Part shown: in pieces, positions 50,538-60,162 of the stretch
How positions within the stretch are numbered: the first letter of the stretch is position 1
Layout of the letters: the number at the start of each line of letters is the position of its first letter
From: Corynebacterium sp. ACRPH
Lineage (GTDB): Bacteria; Actinomycetota; Actinomycetes; Mycobacteriales; Mycobacteriaceae
Direction of reading: 5' to 3'
DNA length: 64,000 nt
Assembly (NCBI RefSeq): GCF_022347285.1
Contig: NZ_JAKRND010000005.1
Location: 93,394 to 157,393, forward strand
Notes under the pieces: model-generated
Told to the model about the DNA's origin: nothing
What the model saw: only the letters and a program-made list of their open reading frames with translations
Database searches by the model: none
Translations under genes and position numbers: made by a program

Positions 50538-51929
50538 CTATCCTTTTTCCAACAGATTCGTCACCAGTTCAGCGATCGCGGAACGCTCGGACCGGGTCAG
50601 CGTAACGTGCGCGAACAGCGGATTGTTCTTCAGCTTTTCGATCACCGCCTGGATTCCGTCGTGGCGCCCTACCCGCAGGTTATCGCGCTGCGCAACGTCG
50701 TGAGTCAGTACAACGCGGGAGTTGCGCCCCAGGCGAGAGAGCACTGTTAGCAGGACGTTGCGTTCGAGTGACTGGGCCTCGTCCACAATGACGAAGCTGT
50801 CGTTGAGGCTGCGGCCACGGATGTGCGTCAGCGGCAGCACCTCCAGCAACCCGCGGGCGTCGATCTCCTCCAGCACGTTGTCGCTCACCACCCCTTCCAG
50901 GGTGTCGTACACCGCCTGCGCCCAGGGGTTCATCTTTTCCGTCTCACTACCGGGCAGGTAGCCCAGATCCTGGCCGCCGACGGCGTACAGGGGGCGGAAG
51001 ACGACGATGCGCTTGTGTTCACCGCGTTCTAGCACTGCCTCCAACCCGGCGCACAGCGCCAGAGCGGATTTGCCGGTGCCCGCGGAACCGCCGAGACTGA
51101 CAATGCCAACCTCGTTATCCAGCAGCAGGTCCAACGCCACGCGCTGCTGGGCGCTGCGCCCCCGGATGCCGAAGGCTTCCAGGTCGGTGGGAACCTGGCG
51201 GACCATTCCGTCGCCCATCGAACGCGCCAGAACGGACTGGCTGCCCGCGGTCAGCTGCAAGCCGCAGTGGATCGGCAGCTCGTCGACCTCGTCGCCGTCT
51301 ACCGTCAGGGCGCCGGAGATGTCGGCCTCCCCCACGTCGTACAACTCGTCGATGATGCTGGTGGGCACCTCCGCGCGAGCCATGCCGTTGTACCCGGTTA
51401 GCACGACGTCCTGGGCGTGGTACTCGTCGGCGTCAAGACCAACGGCGCCGGCCTTCACACGCAGCGGCACGTCCTTCGTCACCAGCGTGACGTTGTGCCC
51501 CTCCGCTCGCAGGTTCAAAGCGCAGGCCAGGATGCGGTGATCGTTCTGTTCTCCGCGCAGGCCCGTGGGCAGCACGGACTGGTCAACGTGGTTCAGCTCA
51601 ACCTGTACGGTGCCGCCAGCTTCATTGACGATGCTGGGCATGTCCAGTCGACCGTGCTCCTGACGAAAGTCCTCGAGCATGCGCAAGGCCTGCCGGGCGA
51701 ACCAGCCGAGTTCCGGGTGATGGCGCTTGCCTTCGAGTTCACTGATGACGACGACGGGGAGGATGATGCGGTGTTCCGCAAACTTGATGAGTGCCCAGGG
51801 ATCGGATAGCAACACCGAGGTGTCAAGGACATAGGTGCTTAGGCCGAGCTCTGCGTCGGAATGGGCGTTGAGAGCCTGCTCTGCCTGAAAGTTCTGATGT
51901 GCCTGATCGGTGGGTGCGGCGGAAGTCAT
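50538..51929 (-). CDS. PhoH-family ATPase with N-terminal PIN nuclease domain
   Basis: A 463-aa PhoH2-type protein. The PIN domain (about 30-165) has acidic residues in [15 protein letters not shown] and Q-N-D-H-R-I-L. The PhoH ATPase carries Walker A G-S-A-G-T-G-K-S near 281-288 and Walker B V-I-V-D-E-A-Q-S near 380-387. Mycobacterial PhoH2 is an ATP-dependent RNA unwinding ribonuclease; here the two activities are fused in one polypeptide. It is convergent with nothing close; the next upstream gene is 254 bp away. Confidence 0.92.
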   Translation of the reverse strand: MTSAAPTDQAHQNFQAEQALNAHSDAELGLSTYVLDTSVLLSDPWALIKFAEHRIILPVVVISELEGKRHHPELGWFARQALRMLEDFRQEHGRLDMPSIVNEAGGTVQVELNHVDQSVLPTGLRGEQNDHRILACALNLRAEGHNVTLVTKDVPLRVKAGAVGLDADEYHAQDVVLTGYNGMARAEVPTSIIDELYDVGEADISGALTVDGDEVDELPIHCGLQLTAGSQSVLARSMGDGMVRQVPTDLEAFGIRGRSAQQRVALDLLLDNEVGIVSLGGSAGTGKSALALCAGLEAVLERGEHKRIVVFRPLYAVGGQDLGYLPGSETEKMNPWAQAVYDTLEGVVSDNVLEEIDARGLLEVLPLTHIRGRSLNDSFVIVDEAQSLERNVLLTVLSRLGRNSRVVLTHDVAQRDNLRVGRHDGIQAVIEKLKNNPLFAHVTLTRSERSAIAELVTNLLEKG

Positions 51930-52116
51930 GGAGGTGGTGCTCCTTGTAAGGGATTATGAGTCAATCAACCCGGACGTTCCACGCCGCAAAAGCTACGCTT
52001 TACATCCGGGAAACGGATGAGGTGGGTAGTTGTTACTTGCTTCGGACACCCTCGACGCTATGCGCACCGCATGGAAATTACATTGTTGTCAGATGAACTC
52101 TGGGTAAACATAAAAA

Positions 52117-52155
52117 GCCCCAGGCTTCGGGGCAGTTCCTGCCCCTCACCTGGGG
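52117..52155 (-). terminator. Terminator of the LGFP lipoprotein gene
   Basis: CCCCAGG/CCTGGGG outer stem and GGGGCAG/CTGCCCC inner stem; read on the minus strand it is followed by GCTTTTTA. It lies 28 bp beyond the stop codon of the lipoprotein gene. Confidence 0.8.
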
Positions 52156-52183
52156 TTATCAAGTTCTACTTGAGGGTTAGAAC

Positions 52184-52825
52184 TTAGCGCTTCTCGATGG
52201 TCTCGGAGAACTGACCGGACTCGTCCTTGGCCCACGTGATGGTGCCGTTTTCGAAGGACTGGGTCCAGCCGTTAGCTGCGTCGCCCTTCTCCGGAGCGGT
52301 CGGCAGACCCAGCTCGTTGTCCAGGCCGCCGCCGTTGTTCCAGGTCTCGCCGATCTTGCCGATCAGCGGAACTGCACCGTGGTCCTTGGAGTTGGCGATC
52401 CAGCCCTTTTCGAAGGTTGCCAGGGAGCCGTTCTCGCCCTCGGTAAACTCGGCGAGCTTACCGAAGGAACCGGACTCGCCGCCCTCGTTGTCCCAAGCGG
52501 TCTTGACGTCCTTCGGCAGCTCAACTTCTTCACCGCTAGCGGTCTGGACCTTCTCGGTCTCACCCTCGGCGCCCTCTGCGTCTGCGCCCTCAGAGCCCTC
52601 AGCGTCAGCACCCTCAGCCTCGGACTCGCCGTCCTCGCCTTCACCGGCCTTCGCGGTAGCAGAGTCGGCAGCCTCGCCAGCCTTCTCAGTAGCGGAGTTT
52701 GCTGCGTCGCCAGCCTTGTCCTTGGCGTCCTCAGCATCGTCAGAGCATGCAGCAGCACCGAATACCAGAGATGCACCTGCAGCCAGTGCCACTGCGGAAC
52801 GACGGAAGCGCTTGTTGGAGTTCAT
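52184..52825 (-). CDS. LGFP-repeat lipoprotein
   Basis: A 213-aa secreted lipoprotein: lipobox A-A-A-C at about residue 27, then an Ala/Glu/Asp/Gly-rich spacer (about 28-95), then a domain with E-L-G-L-P-T-A-P-E-K-G near 172-182 and W-T-Q-S-F-E-N-G-T-I-T-W near 187-198, the LGFP repeat pattern seen in corynebacterial envelope proteins such as mycolyltransferase tails. It may bind arabinogalactan or mycolate layers. ATG 52825 has AAAGGTATT about nine bases upstream. Its spacer is built from imperfect GAG/GCC repeats. Confidence 0.85.
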   Translation of the reverse strand: MNSNKRFRRSAVALAAGASLVFGAAACSDDAEDAKDKAGDAANSATEKAGEAADSATAKAGEGEDGESEAEGADAEGSEGADAEGAEGETEKVQTASGEEVELPKDVKTAWDNEGGESGSFGKLAEFTEGENGSLATFEKGWIANSKDHGAVPLIGKIGETWNNGGGLDNELGLPTAPEKGDAANGWTQSFENGTITWAKDESGQFSETIEKR

Positions 52826-52957
52826 TACTAATACCTTTCTGTCGGCTCTTTTTCAGCTCTCGCTTATTGCAAAAGCAATACCCCTCCATTCCTAATAGTG
52901 TTCCAACGAAAAATGCACGTGTTGTTGAGGATCTTTAACCCAATCGGAACCAATTCT

Positions 52958-53665
52958 TTATTTTCGCCGCGCGCCTTGAGAGGTCTTTTTCTTACCTCTT
53001 TTCTTTGTTTTATCTGCATTTTTATGGACGCCACCACGCCCACGCTTAGCCACCTGTCGCGAGCTGCTCGCGGTGCGCCCTTTACATATCCCAACGAAGT
53101 CCTGGATGACGTCACTGTCGGATTCGGTAAGCCACATCAGGGCCACCCGGGTGCGGGGGCACGTGGTGGCGTCAATCCCCGAAAGATCCCGATGCACCAC
53201 CCCGCGCTGGTTAATAGCCCGCAGCAAGGGACGCGGCGCGACGGCAATGCCAACATTGGCGGCAACCACCTGCAGGGCTTCGCGCAGAGCTGCCACATTA
53301 TCCCAGCCGGTAGGAGGGGTGACGTACATAAGTTTCTCGTCGGCCAGCTCCCGGAAGTTGATGGAATCCATGACCCTGGCGGGATGCTCCTTGGGTGCGG
53401 CAACGCCGATCTGCTCCTCGTAGAGGGCAACTTCGTGCATGTCAGCCGGGCGCTCGAACCCTTCCGCCGGGAGACGCACCAAGGCAACATCCGCCTGGCC
53501 TGCGCGTATATAAGGCAACGGGTCATCGGTGCCCGCGCTGGCGATCTTCCACCCGGGAACCCGCTCGTCAAAACGGCGGAACCACTTATCCGGCTGCACG
53601 CCAGTGCTAAAGACAACTTTTAGGTGCTGGCGCGGTTTCGCGGCGTGGTTCTGCTGAGTGGGCAT
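52958..53665 (-). CDS. LysR-type substrate-binding protein lacking a DNA-binding domain
   Basis: A 235-aa protein. L-K-V-V-F-S-T-G-V near 14-22, D-V-A-L-V-R-L-P near 58-65, and E-E-Q-I-G-V-A-A-P-K-E-H-P near 79-91 match the effector domain of LysR regulators (periplasmic-binding-protein fold), but no HTH precedes it. A Lys/Arg-rich tail (R-K-Q-type, about 205-235) replaces it and could bind nucleic acid. ATG 53665 and 53689 are both possible. It is divergent from the DUF5997 gene, as in other corynebacteria. Confidence 0.75.
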   Translation of the reverse strand: MPTQQNHAAKPRQHLKVVFSTGVQPDKWFRRFDERVPGWKIASAGTDDPLPYIRAGQADVALVRLPAEGFERPADMHEVALYEEQIGVAAPKEHPARVMDSINFRELADEKLMYVTPPTGWDNVAALREALQVVAANVGIAVAPRPLLRAINQRGVVHRDLSGIDATTCPRTRVALMWLTESDSDVIQDFVGICKGRTASSSRQVAKRGRGGVHKNADKTKKRGKKKTSQGARRK

Positions 53666-53702
53666 GGCACCAATAATAGAGCCGTTCATTAGAATGATGA
53701 AC

Positions 53703-54071
53703 ATGACTGACGCGATCCCAAGTTACAAGTCCGGCCCGCCCATGAAGCCCGCCACCGCCGCAAAGAAGCTGGCCATCTACCTTCCAGCCACGCCGCAGGA
53801 GTTCCAGGATTCCGCACTTACCCATGAGCAATTCGTGGAGCTGCAGAAGAACCCGCCCGAGTGGCTACAGACGCTGCGCCGAGAGGGGCCACACCCCCGC
53901 CCCGAGGTAGCTCGCAAGCTGGGCATTAGCATTACGTCGCTGAAGAACAATGACATGGACAAGCCACTGACGACCGCGGAGATTAAGGCATTGCTTGAAA
54001 AGCAGCCGGAGTGGCTGCGAGAGGCTCGCCGTAAGTTGGCTAGTGAGCGCGAGGAGACGGGGCGTCAATAA
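53703..54071 (+). CDS. DUF5997 family protein
   Basis: A 122-aa soluble protein: A-A-K-K-L-A-I-Y-L-P-A-T-P-Q-E-F near 19-34, N-P-P-E-W-L-Q-T-L-R-R-E-G-P-H-P-R-P-E-V-A-R-K-L-G-I-S like segments, then K-P-L-T-T-A-E-I. The middle resembles a helix-turn-helix, so it could be the DNA-binding partner of the divergent HTH-less LysR-like protein. That link is inference from position and composition. A terminator follows at 54100-54146. Confidence 0.75.
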   Translation: MTDAIPSYKSGPPMKPATAAKKLAIYLPATPQEFQDSALTHEQFVELQKNPPEWLQTLRREGPHPRPEVARKLGISITSLKNNDMDKPLTTAEIKALLEKQPEWLREARRKLASEREETGRQ

Positions 54072-54099
54072 GTTCAGCTAGAGGCGGCATAAGAATAAG

Positions 54100-54146
54100 A
54101 AAAAGGCGAGGATAAGCCCGATATTTCGGACCTTTCCTCGCCTTTT
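54100..54146. terminator. Rho-independent terminator after DUF5997
   Basis: AAAAAGGCGAGGA pairs with TCCTCGCCTTTT across a 22-base loop, giving a 12-bp stem with A- and T-runs, active for the plus strand. Confidence 0.85.
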
Positions 54147-54799
54147 CGCCTTTGGCCATTGACCTTGGGCCTTCGATGGTGACGAGCCATCAGAAGCTTT
54201 ATCCGGTAAGCAACCTCCAGGTGACGAAGCTGACGGTTGCCGGGTAACCGGATGAACAACCACAGCACCTCGGAGGAGAAAGTGGCTACCGATGCTCGTG
54301 CGCTTCGGGGAGAAGAGAGAAACCCTCGTCGCATGAATACTGCGCCGACAACTGAACTTTCGACAGGTGCTGCAACATATTCCACAACTGCAGTGCGCCT
54401 CAGGTGACTAGCCTGCGACACATCCAAGAGGTTAGCCAAGCCTCACCTGGCTTGTCAATATTTAAACAACAAAAATGTTGAATAAATAGTTGACCTGGGC
54501 TTTTTTCAGGCGGGGGTGGCTAGATCTGCCCGCAGGGGTGAAGTGGCAACCATGTGCGACACATAACAGTGTGTTTTCGCCCAATATCGAGGGGTTTCCT
54601 TGTACTTTCACCCCAAAGAAATGCTATTCTCATAAACAACGCAGAGATGCACGTCACAATAGCGATGTAACATCGAGCTGCAACACACAGAAATCTCTAT
54701 AACCGACATTGCTGCCACTGGCGCTACGCACGCTGCTGGTATTCCAGTAGTTCAAGTTCGGCAGTTCAAGCAGCCAACGTCTTGGTTTGAAAGGAACCC
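54147..54799. other. Gene-free region with a long structured element
   Basis: No convincing gene. At 54201-54253 two nested stems face each other: ATCCGGT/ACCGGAT (7 bp) and GCAACC/GGTTGC (6 bp) around a 19-base loop, with GATGG/CCATC just upstream. It could be a structured RNA on either strand. No known riboswitch consensus was matched. The fadE promoter must lie in the AT-richer part after 54440. Confidence 0.4.
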
Positions 54800-55975
54800 A
54801 TGAAGAACTTCCTGCCACGCAACATTTTCGAAGAAGAGCACAACATGTTCCGCGAGGCCTGCGCGGACTTCGTGAAGGCCGAGATCGCCCCGAACGTTGA
54901 CCGCTGGCACGAGCAGGGCTACTGCGACCGCGAGATGTTCCAGAAGGCCGGTCAACAGGGTCTGCTGGGCATGATGGCTCCGGAGGAGTTCGGCGGCGGC
55001 GGTATGGAGAACGACTACCGCTTCAACGCTGTGCTGACCGAGGAGCTGGCTAAGGCTGACTCCGGTTCCGTTATCGTGGGCATCCAGACCATCAACGACC
55101 TGGTCATCCCCTACCTGCAGCGCTTCGGCAACGACGAGCAGAAGGAGCGTTTCCTGAAGCCGCTGTGTGCCGGTGAGAAGATCGCCGCACTGGCAATGAC
55201 CGAGCCGGGCGCAGGTGCCGACCTGGCTGGCATCCGCACCTTCGCGAAGAAGGACGAGAACGGCGACTACATCGTCAACGGCGCGAAGACCTTCATCTCC
55301 AACGGTGTCCAGGCAGACTTCACCCTACTGGTCGTCGTCACCAACCCGGAGAAGGGCCGCGCAGGCGTTTCCATGCTGATCGTTGAGGACGGCATGGAGG
55401 GCTACACCAAGACCGGCCCGCTGAAGAAGGTAGGCCTGAAGTCCCAGGACACCGCTGAGCTGTCCTTCGAGGACACTCGCGTTCCGAAGGAGAACCTGCT
55501 GGGCGAAGAGGGCGCCGCATTCGGCTACCTCCGCACCAACCTGGCACAGGAGCGCCTGTCCATCGCCGTGGGCTCCATCGCTACCTCCCGCCGCGCATTC
55601 GACCTGGTTTACAAGCACTCTCAGGACCGCAAGACCTTCGGTCAGCGCCTGATCGACCACCAGGCATACCGCTGGGAGCTGGCCAAGATGGCCACAAACA
55701 TCCAGGGCTCCCAGTCCTTCGTTGATGCCTGCATCATGGAGAAGGTCAACGGCACCCTGGACGAGGTCACCGGTGCAATGGCTAAGTACCAGACCACCGA
55801 GCTGCAGATCGAGGTTGTCAACGAGGCTCTGCAGCTGCACGGCGGCTACGGCTTCATGCTGGAGTACCCGATCTCCACCCACTACCTGGACTCCCGCGTC
55901 CAGCCGATCTACGGCGGCCCGAACGAGATCATGATCGAGATCATCTCTCGCCGCCTGGCCAAGGGCGATAGCTAG
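54800..55975 (+). CDS. fadE: Acyl-CoA dehydrogenase
   Basis: A 391-aa flavoenzyme of beta-oxidation. E-P-G-A-G-A-D-L-A-G near 135-144 and D-T-A-E-L-S-F-E-D-T-R near 213-223 are FAD/substrate signatures, D-R-K-T-F-G-Q-R near 273-280 and the tail Q-P-I-Y-G-G-P-N-E-I-M match the long-chain branch. It oxidises acyl-CoA to trans-2-enoyl-CoA. AAGGA precedes the ATG. The convergent enoyl-CoA hydratase suggests a local fatty-acid or amino-acid catabolic pair. fadE is a generic symbol. Confidence 0.9.
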   Translation: MKNFLPRNIFEEEHNMFREACADFVKAEIAPNVDRWHEQGYCDREMFQKAGQQGLLGMMAPEEFGGGGMENDYRFNAVLTEELAKADSGSVIVGIQTINDLVIPYLQRFGNDEQKERFLKPLCAGEKIAALAMTEPGAGADLAGIRTFAKKDENGDYIVNGAKTFISNGVQADFTLLVVVTNPEKGRAGVSMLIVEDGMEGYTKTGPLKKVGLKSQDTAELSFEDTRVPKENLLGEEGAAFGYLRTNLAQERLSIAVGSIATSRRAFDLVYKHSQDRKTFGQRLIDHQAYRWELAKMATNIQGSQSFVDACIMEKVNGTLDEVTGAMAKYQTTELQIEVVNEALQLHGGYGFMLEYPISTHYLDSRVQPIYGGPNEIMIEIISRRLAKGDS

Positions 55976-55984
55976 GGTCTAGCC

Positions 55985-56785
55985 TTACTCCCCCTTAAAC
56001 TGCGGTGGTCGCTTTCCTAGGAAGGCGGCCACCGCTTCGCTATGGTCGGCGGTGTTAAACAGGCGCAGCTGTGCCTCTGCCTCCGCTGCGGCAGCCTCGC
56101 TGATCGCCGCAGTGTTCTTCACCAGTGCCTTCATCTCCTTGTACGCCGCGGTCGGGCCGGCGGCGAAGCTGTTGGCCAGTTTCTCCACGGTCGCTTCGAG
56201 ATCCGCTGGCTCCACAAGCTGCGCTACCAGGCCCAGCTCTGCGGCTTCCTCGGCGGGCACCTTGCGGTCCAAGAGCAGCAACTGCAGGGCCTTAGCGCGG
56301 CCCACGCAGTCGACGAGGGTCTGTGACAGGCCCGAATCCGCCGCCAGCCCCACGCCCGTGAAGGCGCCCTTGAAAGAGGCGGCGGTGGACATCACGCGGA
56401 AGTCGCAGGCCATTGCCAGTCCCCAGCCCGCGCCTGCCGCCGGCCCCTGGATCGCGGCGATCGTCGGCACGCTGATCCCGGCGAGGAGCTCAGTCATGGG
56501 GTTGTACTCCTCCACCACCTTTTCCATCCCCGTGCGGTTCTGCGTGTCGCGCAGCTGTTCCTTCAGATCCTGGCCAGAGCAGAACGCCTTGCCATTGGCG
56601 CGCAGAACCACTGCGCGCACTGCGGAGCCGAGTTCTTCCGAATCCTTTTGCGCATTGCGGAATGCCTCGATCAGCGCGAGACGCAGCCCTTGGTCTAGGG
56701 AGTTGTATGCTTCTGCGCGGTTGATGGTGATGTAACGTACGCCGGCTTTGTCTTCGACCAGTACAAGATTAGTGTTTTCGCTCAT
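55985..56785 (-). CDS. Enoyl-CoA hydratase/isomerase (crotonase family)
   Basis: A 266-aa crotonase-fold protein: N-R-A-E-A-Y-N-S-L-D near 22-31, oxyanion-hole segments A-F-C-S-G-Q-D-L-K near 70-78 and G-P-A-A-G-A-G-W-G-L-A near 117-127. The usual Glu pair of true hydratases is not complete in the second loop (D-S-G-L-S-Q region), so a PaaG-like isomerase role is equally possible. It converges with the acyl-CoA dehydrogenase gene, leaving 9 bp. Confidence 0.85.
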   Translation of the reverse strand: MSENTNLVLVEDKAGVRYITINRAEAYNSLDQGLRLALIEAFRNAQKDSEELGSAVRAVVLRANGKAFCSGQDLKEQLRDTQNRTGMEKVVEEYNPMTELLAGISVPTIAAIQGPAAGAGWGLAMACDFRVMSTAASFKGAFTGVGLAADSGLSQTLVDCVGRAKALQLLLLDRKVPAEEAAELGLVAQLVEPADLEATVEKLANSFAAGPTAAYKEMKALVKNTAAISEAAAAEAEAQLRLFNTADHSEAVAAFLGKRPPQFKGE

Positions 56786-56906
56786 ACTGGATACGCTACG
56801 TGGAGCGGCTGCGTAAAGCTGTGCTTTGGGCAGATGCTGTCGTGGTTTCTTGTCTAGTGACGCCCCCTCGCCATCGCCCTCTTGTGTACCCGCTAGCGCG
56901 GGATGG

Positions 56907-57542
56907 CTAGCGTGGTTGGGCGATAACCTCGGCGCCGGCAGCCCTGAGGGCGTCCAGAGCCTGGGTAGCGCCATCCTCGCTCACCGCGGCGCAAAGTTCC
57001 TCGATGACCGTCACGCCGAAGCCCGCCCGGAGCGCATCTTCGGCTGTAGCGCGCACGCAGAAGTCGGTGGCGATGCCCACGATCGTCACGTTTTCTACCT
57101 CGTGGGAGTTCAGCCACTGCTCAAGTGTCTGCTCCTCGCCCGCGAGGTGACCTTCGAAGCCAGAATATGCGGCGGTGTATTCGCCCTTGTGGAACCAGGC
57201 GTCCACCAGCTCGGGGTTCAGCTCGGCACAGACCTGCGCGCCGTGCGTGTCGGCTACGCAGTGGACCGGCCAGGTGTCCTTGTAGTCCGGCTCCTCCCCT
57301 TCTGGCGCGAAGTGGCCTTCGGGCTTGATGTGCCAATCCTTTGTGCCGACGATAAGCGGGCGGGCGGCAACGGAGGAACCGTCGCCTGCTTCGACTTCCT
57401 CCTCGGCGTGCACCAGGCCGCCCAGCCAGGCGTTGATCCCCCGTGCCACTTCTAGGCCCCGGTCGGTTCCCAGGGAACCATCGACGAAGTCGTTTTGAAC
57501 GTCGACGACGATGATTGCATCCTTCACCTGCGTGCTGACCAT
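56907..57542 (-). CDS. pncA: Nicotinamidase/pyrazinamidase
   Basis: A 211-aa isochorismatase-fold enzyme. The catalytic Asp is in V-V-D-V-Q-N-D-F near the N-terminus, metal ligands in G-T-K-D-W-H and G-H-F, Lys in F-H-K-G-E-Y near 110, and nucleophile Cys in G-I-A-T-D-F-C-V-R-A near 155. It deamidates nicotinamide to nicotinate for NAD salvage and would also activate pyrazinamide. ATG 57542 lacks a good ribosome site; TTG 57557 is an alternative. Confidence 0.92.
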   Translation of the reverse strand: MVSTQVKDAIIVVDVQNDFVDGSLGTDRGLEVARGINAWLGGLVHAEEEVEAGDGSSVAARPLIVGTKDWHIKPEGHFAPEGEEPDYKDTWPVHCVADTHGAQVCAELNPELVDAWFHKGEYTAAYSGFEGHLAGEEQTLEQWLNSHEVENVTIVGIATDFCVRATAEDALRAGFGVTVIEELCAAVSEDGATQALDALRAAGAEVIAQPR

Positions 57543-57623
57543 AGTGCTAAACCCCAATTCTTATAGCCGCTATTCTCAAAGCCGCTTGCCTTGAAGCTGC
57601 CTGTCTTGAAGCCGCTGGGCTCC

Positions 57624-58943
57624 TTAGACCAGCTTCCAGTCTTCCAGGCCCTCGTACAGCGGGAAGTCCGCGGCAATCTTATCCACGCGGGCGCGCAGCG
57701 CAGCAATGTCCGCGTTGCCGGCCAGAGCAGTACCAATGATGTCCGCAACCTCGGTGAAGGCCTCGGTATCCAGGCCACGCGAAGCCAGGGCAGAGGTGCC
57801 GATGCGCAGGCCGGAGGTGACCATCGGCGGGCGCGGGTCGAAAGGCACTGCATTGCGGTTGACGGTGATGCCAACCTCGTGCAGCAGGTCTTCGCCCTGC
57901 TGGCCATCCAGCTGAGAGTTGCGCAGATCAACCAGCACCAGGTGTACGTCGGTGCCGCCGGTGAGCACCTGCACGCCAGCGTCCTTCGTATCCTGAGCGT
58001 TCAGGCGCTCAGCCAGGATCTTCGCACCCTCAAGGGTGCGCTGCTGACGGTCGCGGAACTCGTCGGTCTGTGCAACCTTCATGGCCACGGCCTTGGCGGC
58101 AACGGCGTGCATCAGCGGGCCACCCTGCTGTCCCGGAAATACGGAAGAATTCAGCTTCTTGGCGTACTCCTGCTTAGCCAGGATCATGCCGGAGCGCGGG
58201 CCACCCAGGGTCTTGTGCACGGTGGTGGAGACCACGTCAGCGTGCGGAACCGGCGACGGGTGCAGGTCCGCGGCAACCAGGCCAGCGAAGTGAGCCATGT
58301 CCACCCACAGCTTCGCCCCGACCTCATCGGCGATGGACTTGAAAGCTGCAAAGTCCTGGTGGCGCGGGTAGGCGGACCAGCCGGCGATCAGCACCTGCGG
58401 CTTCTCTGCAATGGCCTGCTCGCGGATCTTGTCCATATCCAGGCGGAAGGTCTCCGGATCCACCTCGTATCCGGCGACCTCGTAGAGCTTGCCGGAGAAG
58501 TTCAGGTGCATGCCGTGGGTCAGGTGGCCACCGTGTGCCAAGGACAGGCCCATGATCTTGTCGCCCGGGTTAGCCAGGGACATCAGGACTGCTGCGTTGG
58601 CCTGTGCACCAGCGTGCGGCTGCACGTTGGCGAACTCTGCACCGAAGACCTGCTTGGCGCGGTCGCGGGCCAGGTCCTCGACGACGTCCACGTGCTCGCA
58701 ACCACCGTAGTAACGACGGCCCGGGTAGCCCTCGGCGTACTTGTTGGTGAGCACCGAACCCTGTGCCTGCAGCACAGCGCGCGGCACGAAGTTCTCCGAA
58801 GCGATCATCTCCAGGGTTGTGCGCTGGCGGCGCAGCTCACCTGCGATGGCTTCTGCGACCTGAGGATCCAGCTCCGCCAAAGGAGTGTTGTGCTGTTGCG
58901 AGTTCTGAGTGGACGAATCCTGCGGAGAAGTCACGTCTACCAA
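57624..58943 (-). CDS. glyA: Serine hydroxymethyltransferase
   Basis: A 439-aa PLP enzyme interconverting serine and glycine with tetrahydrofolate. It has I-A-S-E-N-F-V near 48-54, [13 protein letters not shown], the PLP lysine in [12 protein letters not shown] near 238-249, and R-I-G-T-S-A-L near 381. TTG 58943 lies only two bases after GGAAGG; GTG 58934 is a likely alternative with more usual spacing. It is divergent from coaA, as in mycobacteria. Confidence 0.95.
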   Translation of the reverse strand: MVDVTSPQDSSTQNSQQHNTPLAELDPQVAEAIAGELRRQRTTLEMIASENFVPRAVLQAQGSVLTNKYAEGYPGRRYYGGCEHVDVVEDLARDRAKQVFGAEFANVQPHAGAQANAAVLMSLANPGDKIMGLSLAHGGHLTHGMHLNFSGKLYEVAGYEVDPETFRLDMDKIREQAIAEKPQVLIAGWSAYPRHQDFAAFKSIADEVGAKLWVDMAHFAGLVAADLHPSPVPHADVVSTTVHKTLGGPRSGMILAKQEYAKKLNSSVFPGQQGGPLMHAVAAKAVAMKVAQTDEFRDRQQRTLEGAKILAERLNAQDTKDAGVQVLTGGTDVHLVLVDLRNSQLDGQQGEDLLHEVGITVNRNAVPFDPRPPMVTSGLRIGTSALASRGLDTEAFTEVADIIGTALAGNADIAALRARVDKIAADFPLYEGLEDWKLV

Positions 58944-59083
58944 GGCCTTCCATTGTGGATGAATCTAAGAAAGATAAAACCGGTTGCTTATCTGCATCAC
59001 CATCATAGCGAGTGCCCGCAGCGCCCTATACCCAACCCATACCTCATCCCAACCCCAGCCCACACCCACCCCACTGCCAAACT

Positions 59084-59127
59084 ATTGCGGTCTCATTGCG
59101 ACCCCATTGCGTTCCCATTGCGGTCCC
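59084..59127 (+). repeat. Four tandem 11-bp repeats before coaA
   Basis: Four consecutive ATTGCG-NNYNC units (the third to fifth bases after ATTGCG vary) end directly at an in-frame ATG (59128) upstream of the likely coaA start. It could be a binding-site array in the glyA-coaA divergent promoter or slippage. Confidence 0.6.
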
Positions 59128-59187
59128 ATGACAAACCCAAAGCGATCCAATTTCACCTTGCCCCATTTTCGGGGCACAATGGGTGCT

Positions 59188-60105
59188 ATGACTTCCCCCA
59201 GCCCTTACATTGAGCTGGACCGTACTCAGTGGCGCACCTTGAGAAAGTCGATGCCCCAGGTCCTCACCGAAGATGAACTGGAACAGCTCCGCGGCATCGG
59301 CGACGAAATCGACCTGGAAGAAGTCTCCGAGGTCTACCTGCCACTGTCTCGCCTGATCTTCCTGCGTGTCGAGGCGCACCGCAGGCTCAACGCCGCTACC
59401 GAAACGTTCCTCGGCGAGGCAATGCCGCAGATCCCTTACATCATCGGCGTCTGCGGTTCCGTCGCCGTAGGCAAGTCCACCACCGCCCGCGTGCTGCAGG
59501 TTCTGTTGCAGCGTTGGGAGACAAACCCGCGGGTGGACCTCGTAACCACCGACGGCTTCCTGCTGCCCACCGCAGAACTCGAGCGCCGCAAGCTCATGCA
59601 CCGCAAGGGCTTCCCGGAGTCCTACGACCAGGCGGAACTGCTGAGCTTCATCACCAAGGTGAAGTCCGGCACCCAGAAGGTGCAGGCGCCGGTGTACTCC
59701 CACGAAGCCTATGACCGCATTCCGGACCAGACCATCACCGTCGACCGCCCGGACATCCTCATCGTCGAGGGGCTGAACGTTCTGCAGACCGGCCCCACCC
59801 TCATGGTCTCCGACCTCTTCGACTTCTCCGTTTACGTCGATGCCCGGCGCGAGGACATCGAGGATTGGTACATCGACCGCTTCCTGCGCCTGAAGAACAC
59901 TGCGTTTAAGGATCCGAAAGCGCACTTCCACCACTTCGCCAACTTCAGCGATGAAGAGGCCACCGTGGTCGCTAGGGAAATCTGGCAGACCGTGAACCTG
60001 CCGAACCTCATGGAAAATATCCTTCCCACCCGCGTGCGTGCCTCTCTAGTACTGCGGAAGGGCCCGGACCACCTGGTGCAAAAAGTGCGGATGCGGAAGA
60101 TCTAG
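59188..60105 (+). CDS. coaA: Type I pantothenate kinase
   Basis: A 305-aa kinase for the first step of coenzyme A synthesis. P-loop [12 protein letters not shown] near 86-97, the D-G-F-L-L-P segment near 118-123, and the R-K-G-F-P-E-S-Y motif near 133-140 are intact. ATG 59188 (T-S-P-S-P-Y-I-E-L) matches other CoaA starts; the frame extends upstream through the 11-bp repeats to ATG 59128. It is divergent from glyA. Confidence 0.94.
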   Translation: MTSPSPYIELDRTQWRTLRKSMPQVLTEDELEQLRGIGDEIDLEEVSEVYLPLSRLIFLRVEAHRRLNAATETFLGEAMPQIPYIIGVCGSVAVGKSTTARVLQVLLQRWETNPRVDLVTTDGFLLPTAELERRKLMHRKGFPESYDQAELLSFITKVKSGTQKVQAPVYSHEAYDRIPDQTITVDRPDILIVEGLNVLQTGPTLMVSDLFDFSVYVDARREDIEDWYIDRFLRLKNTAFKDPKAHFHHFANFSDEEATVVAREIWQTVNLPNLMENILPTRVRASLVLRKGPDHLVQKVRMRKI

Positions 60106-60162
60106 CCCCGAGCTCTATCGCGGGCAGTTATCGTCCGCGCCCTATCGCCGGTTATCCCCGGC

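Noticed and set aside
54490..54702. A 70-codon plus-strand frame before fadE
   Set aside because: No ribosome site, no recognisable domain and unusual composition for this genome.
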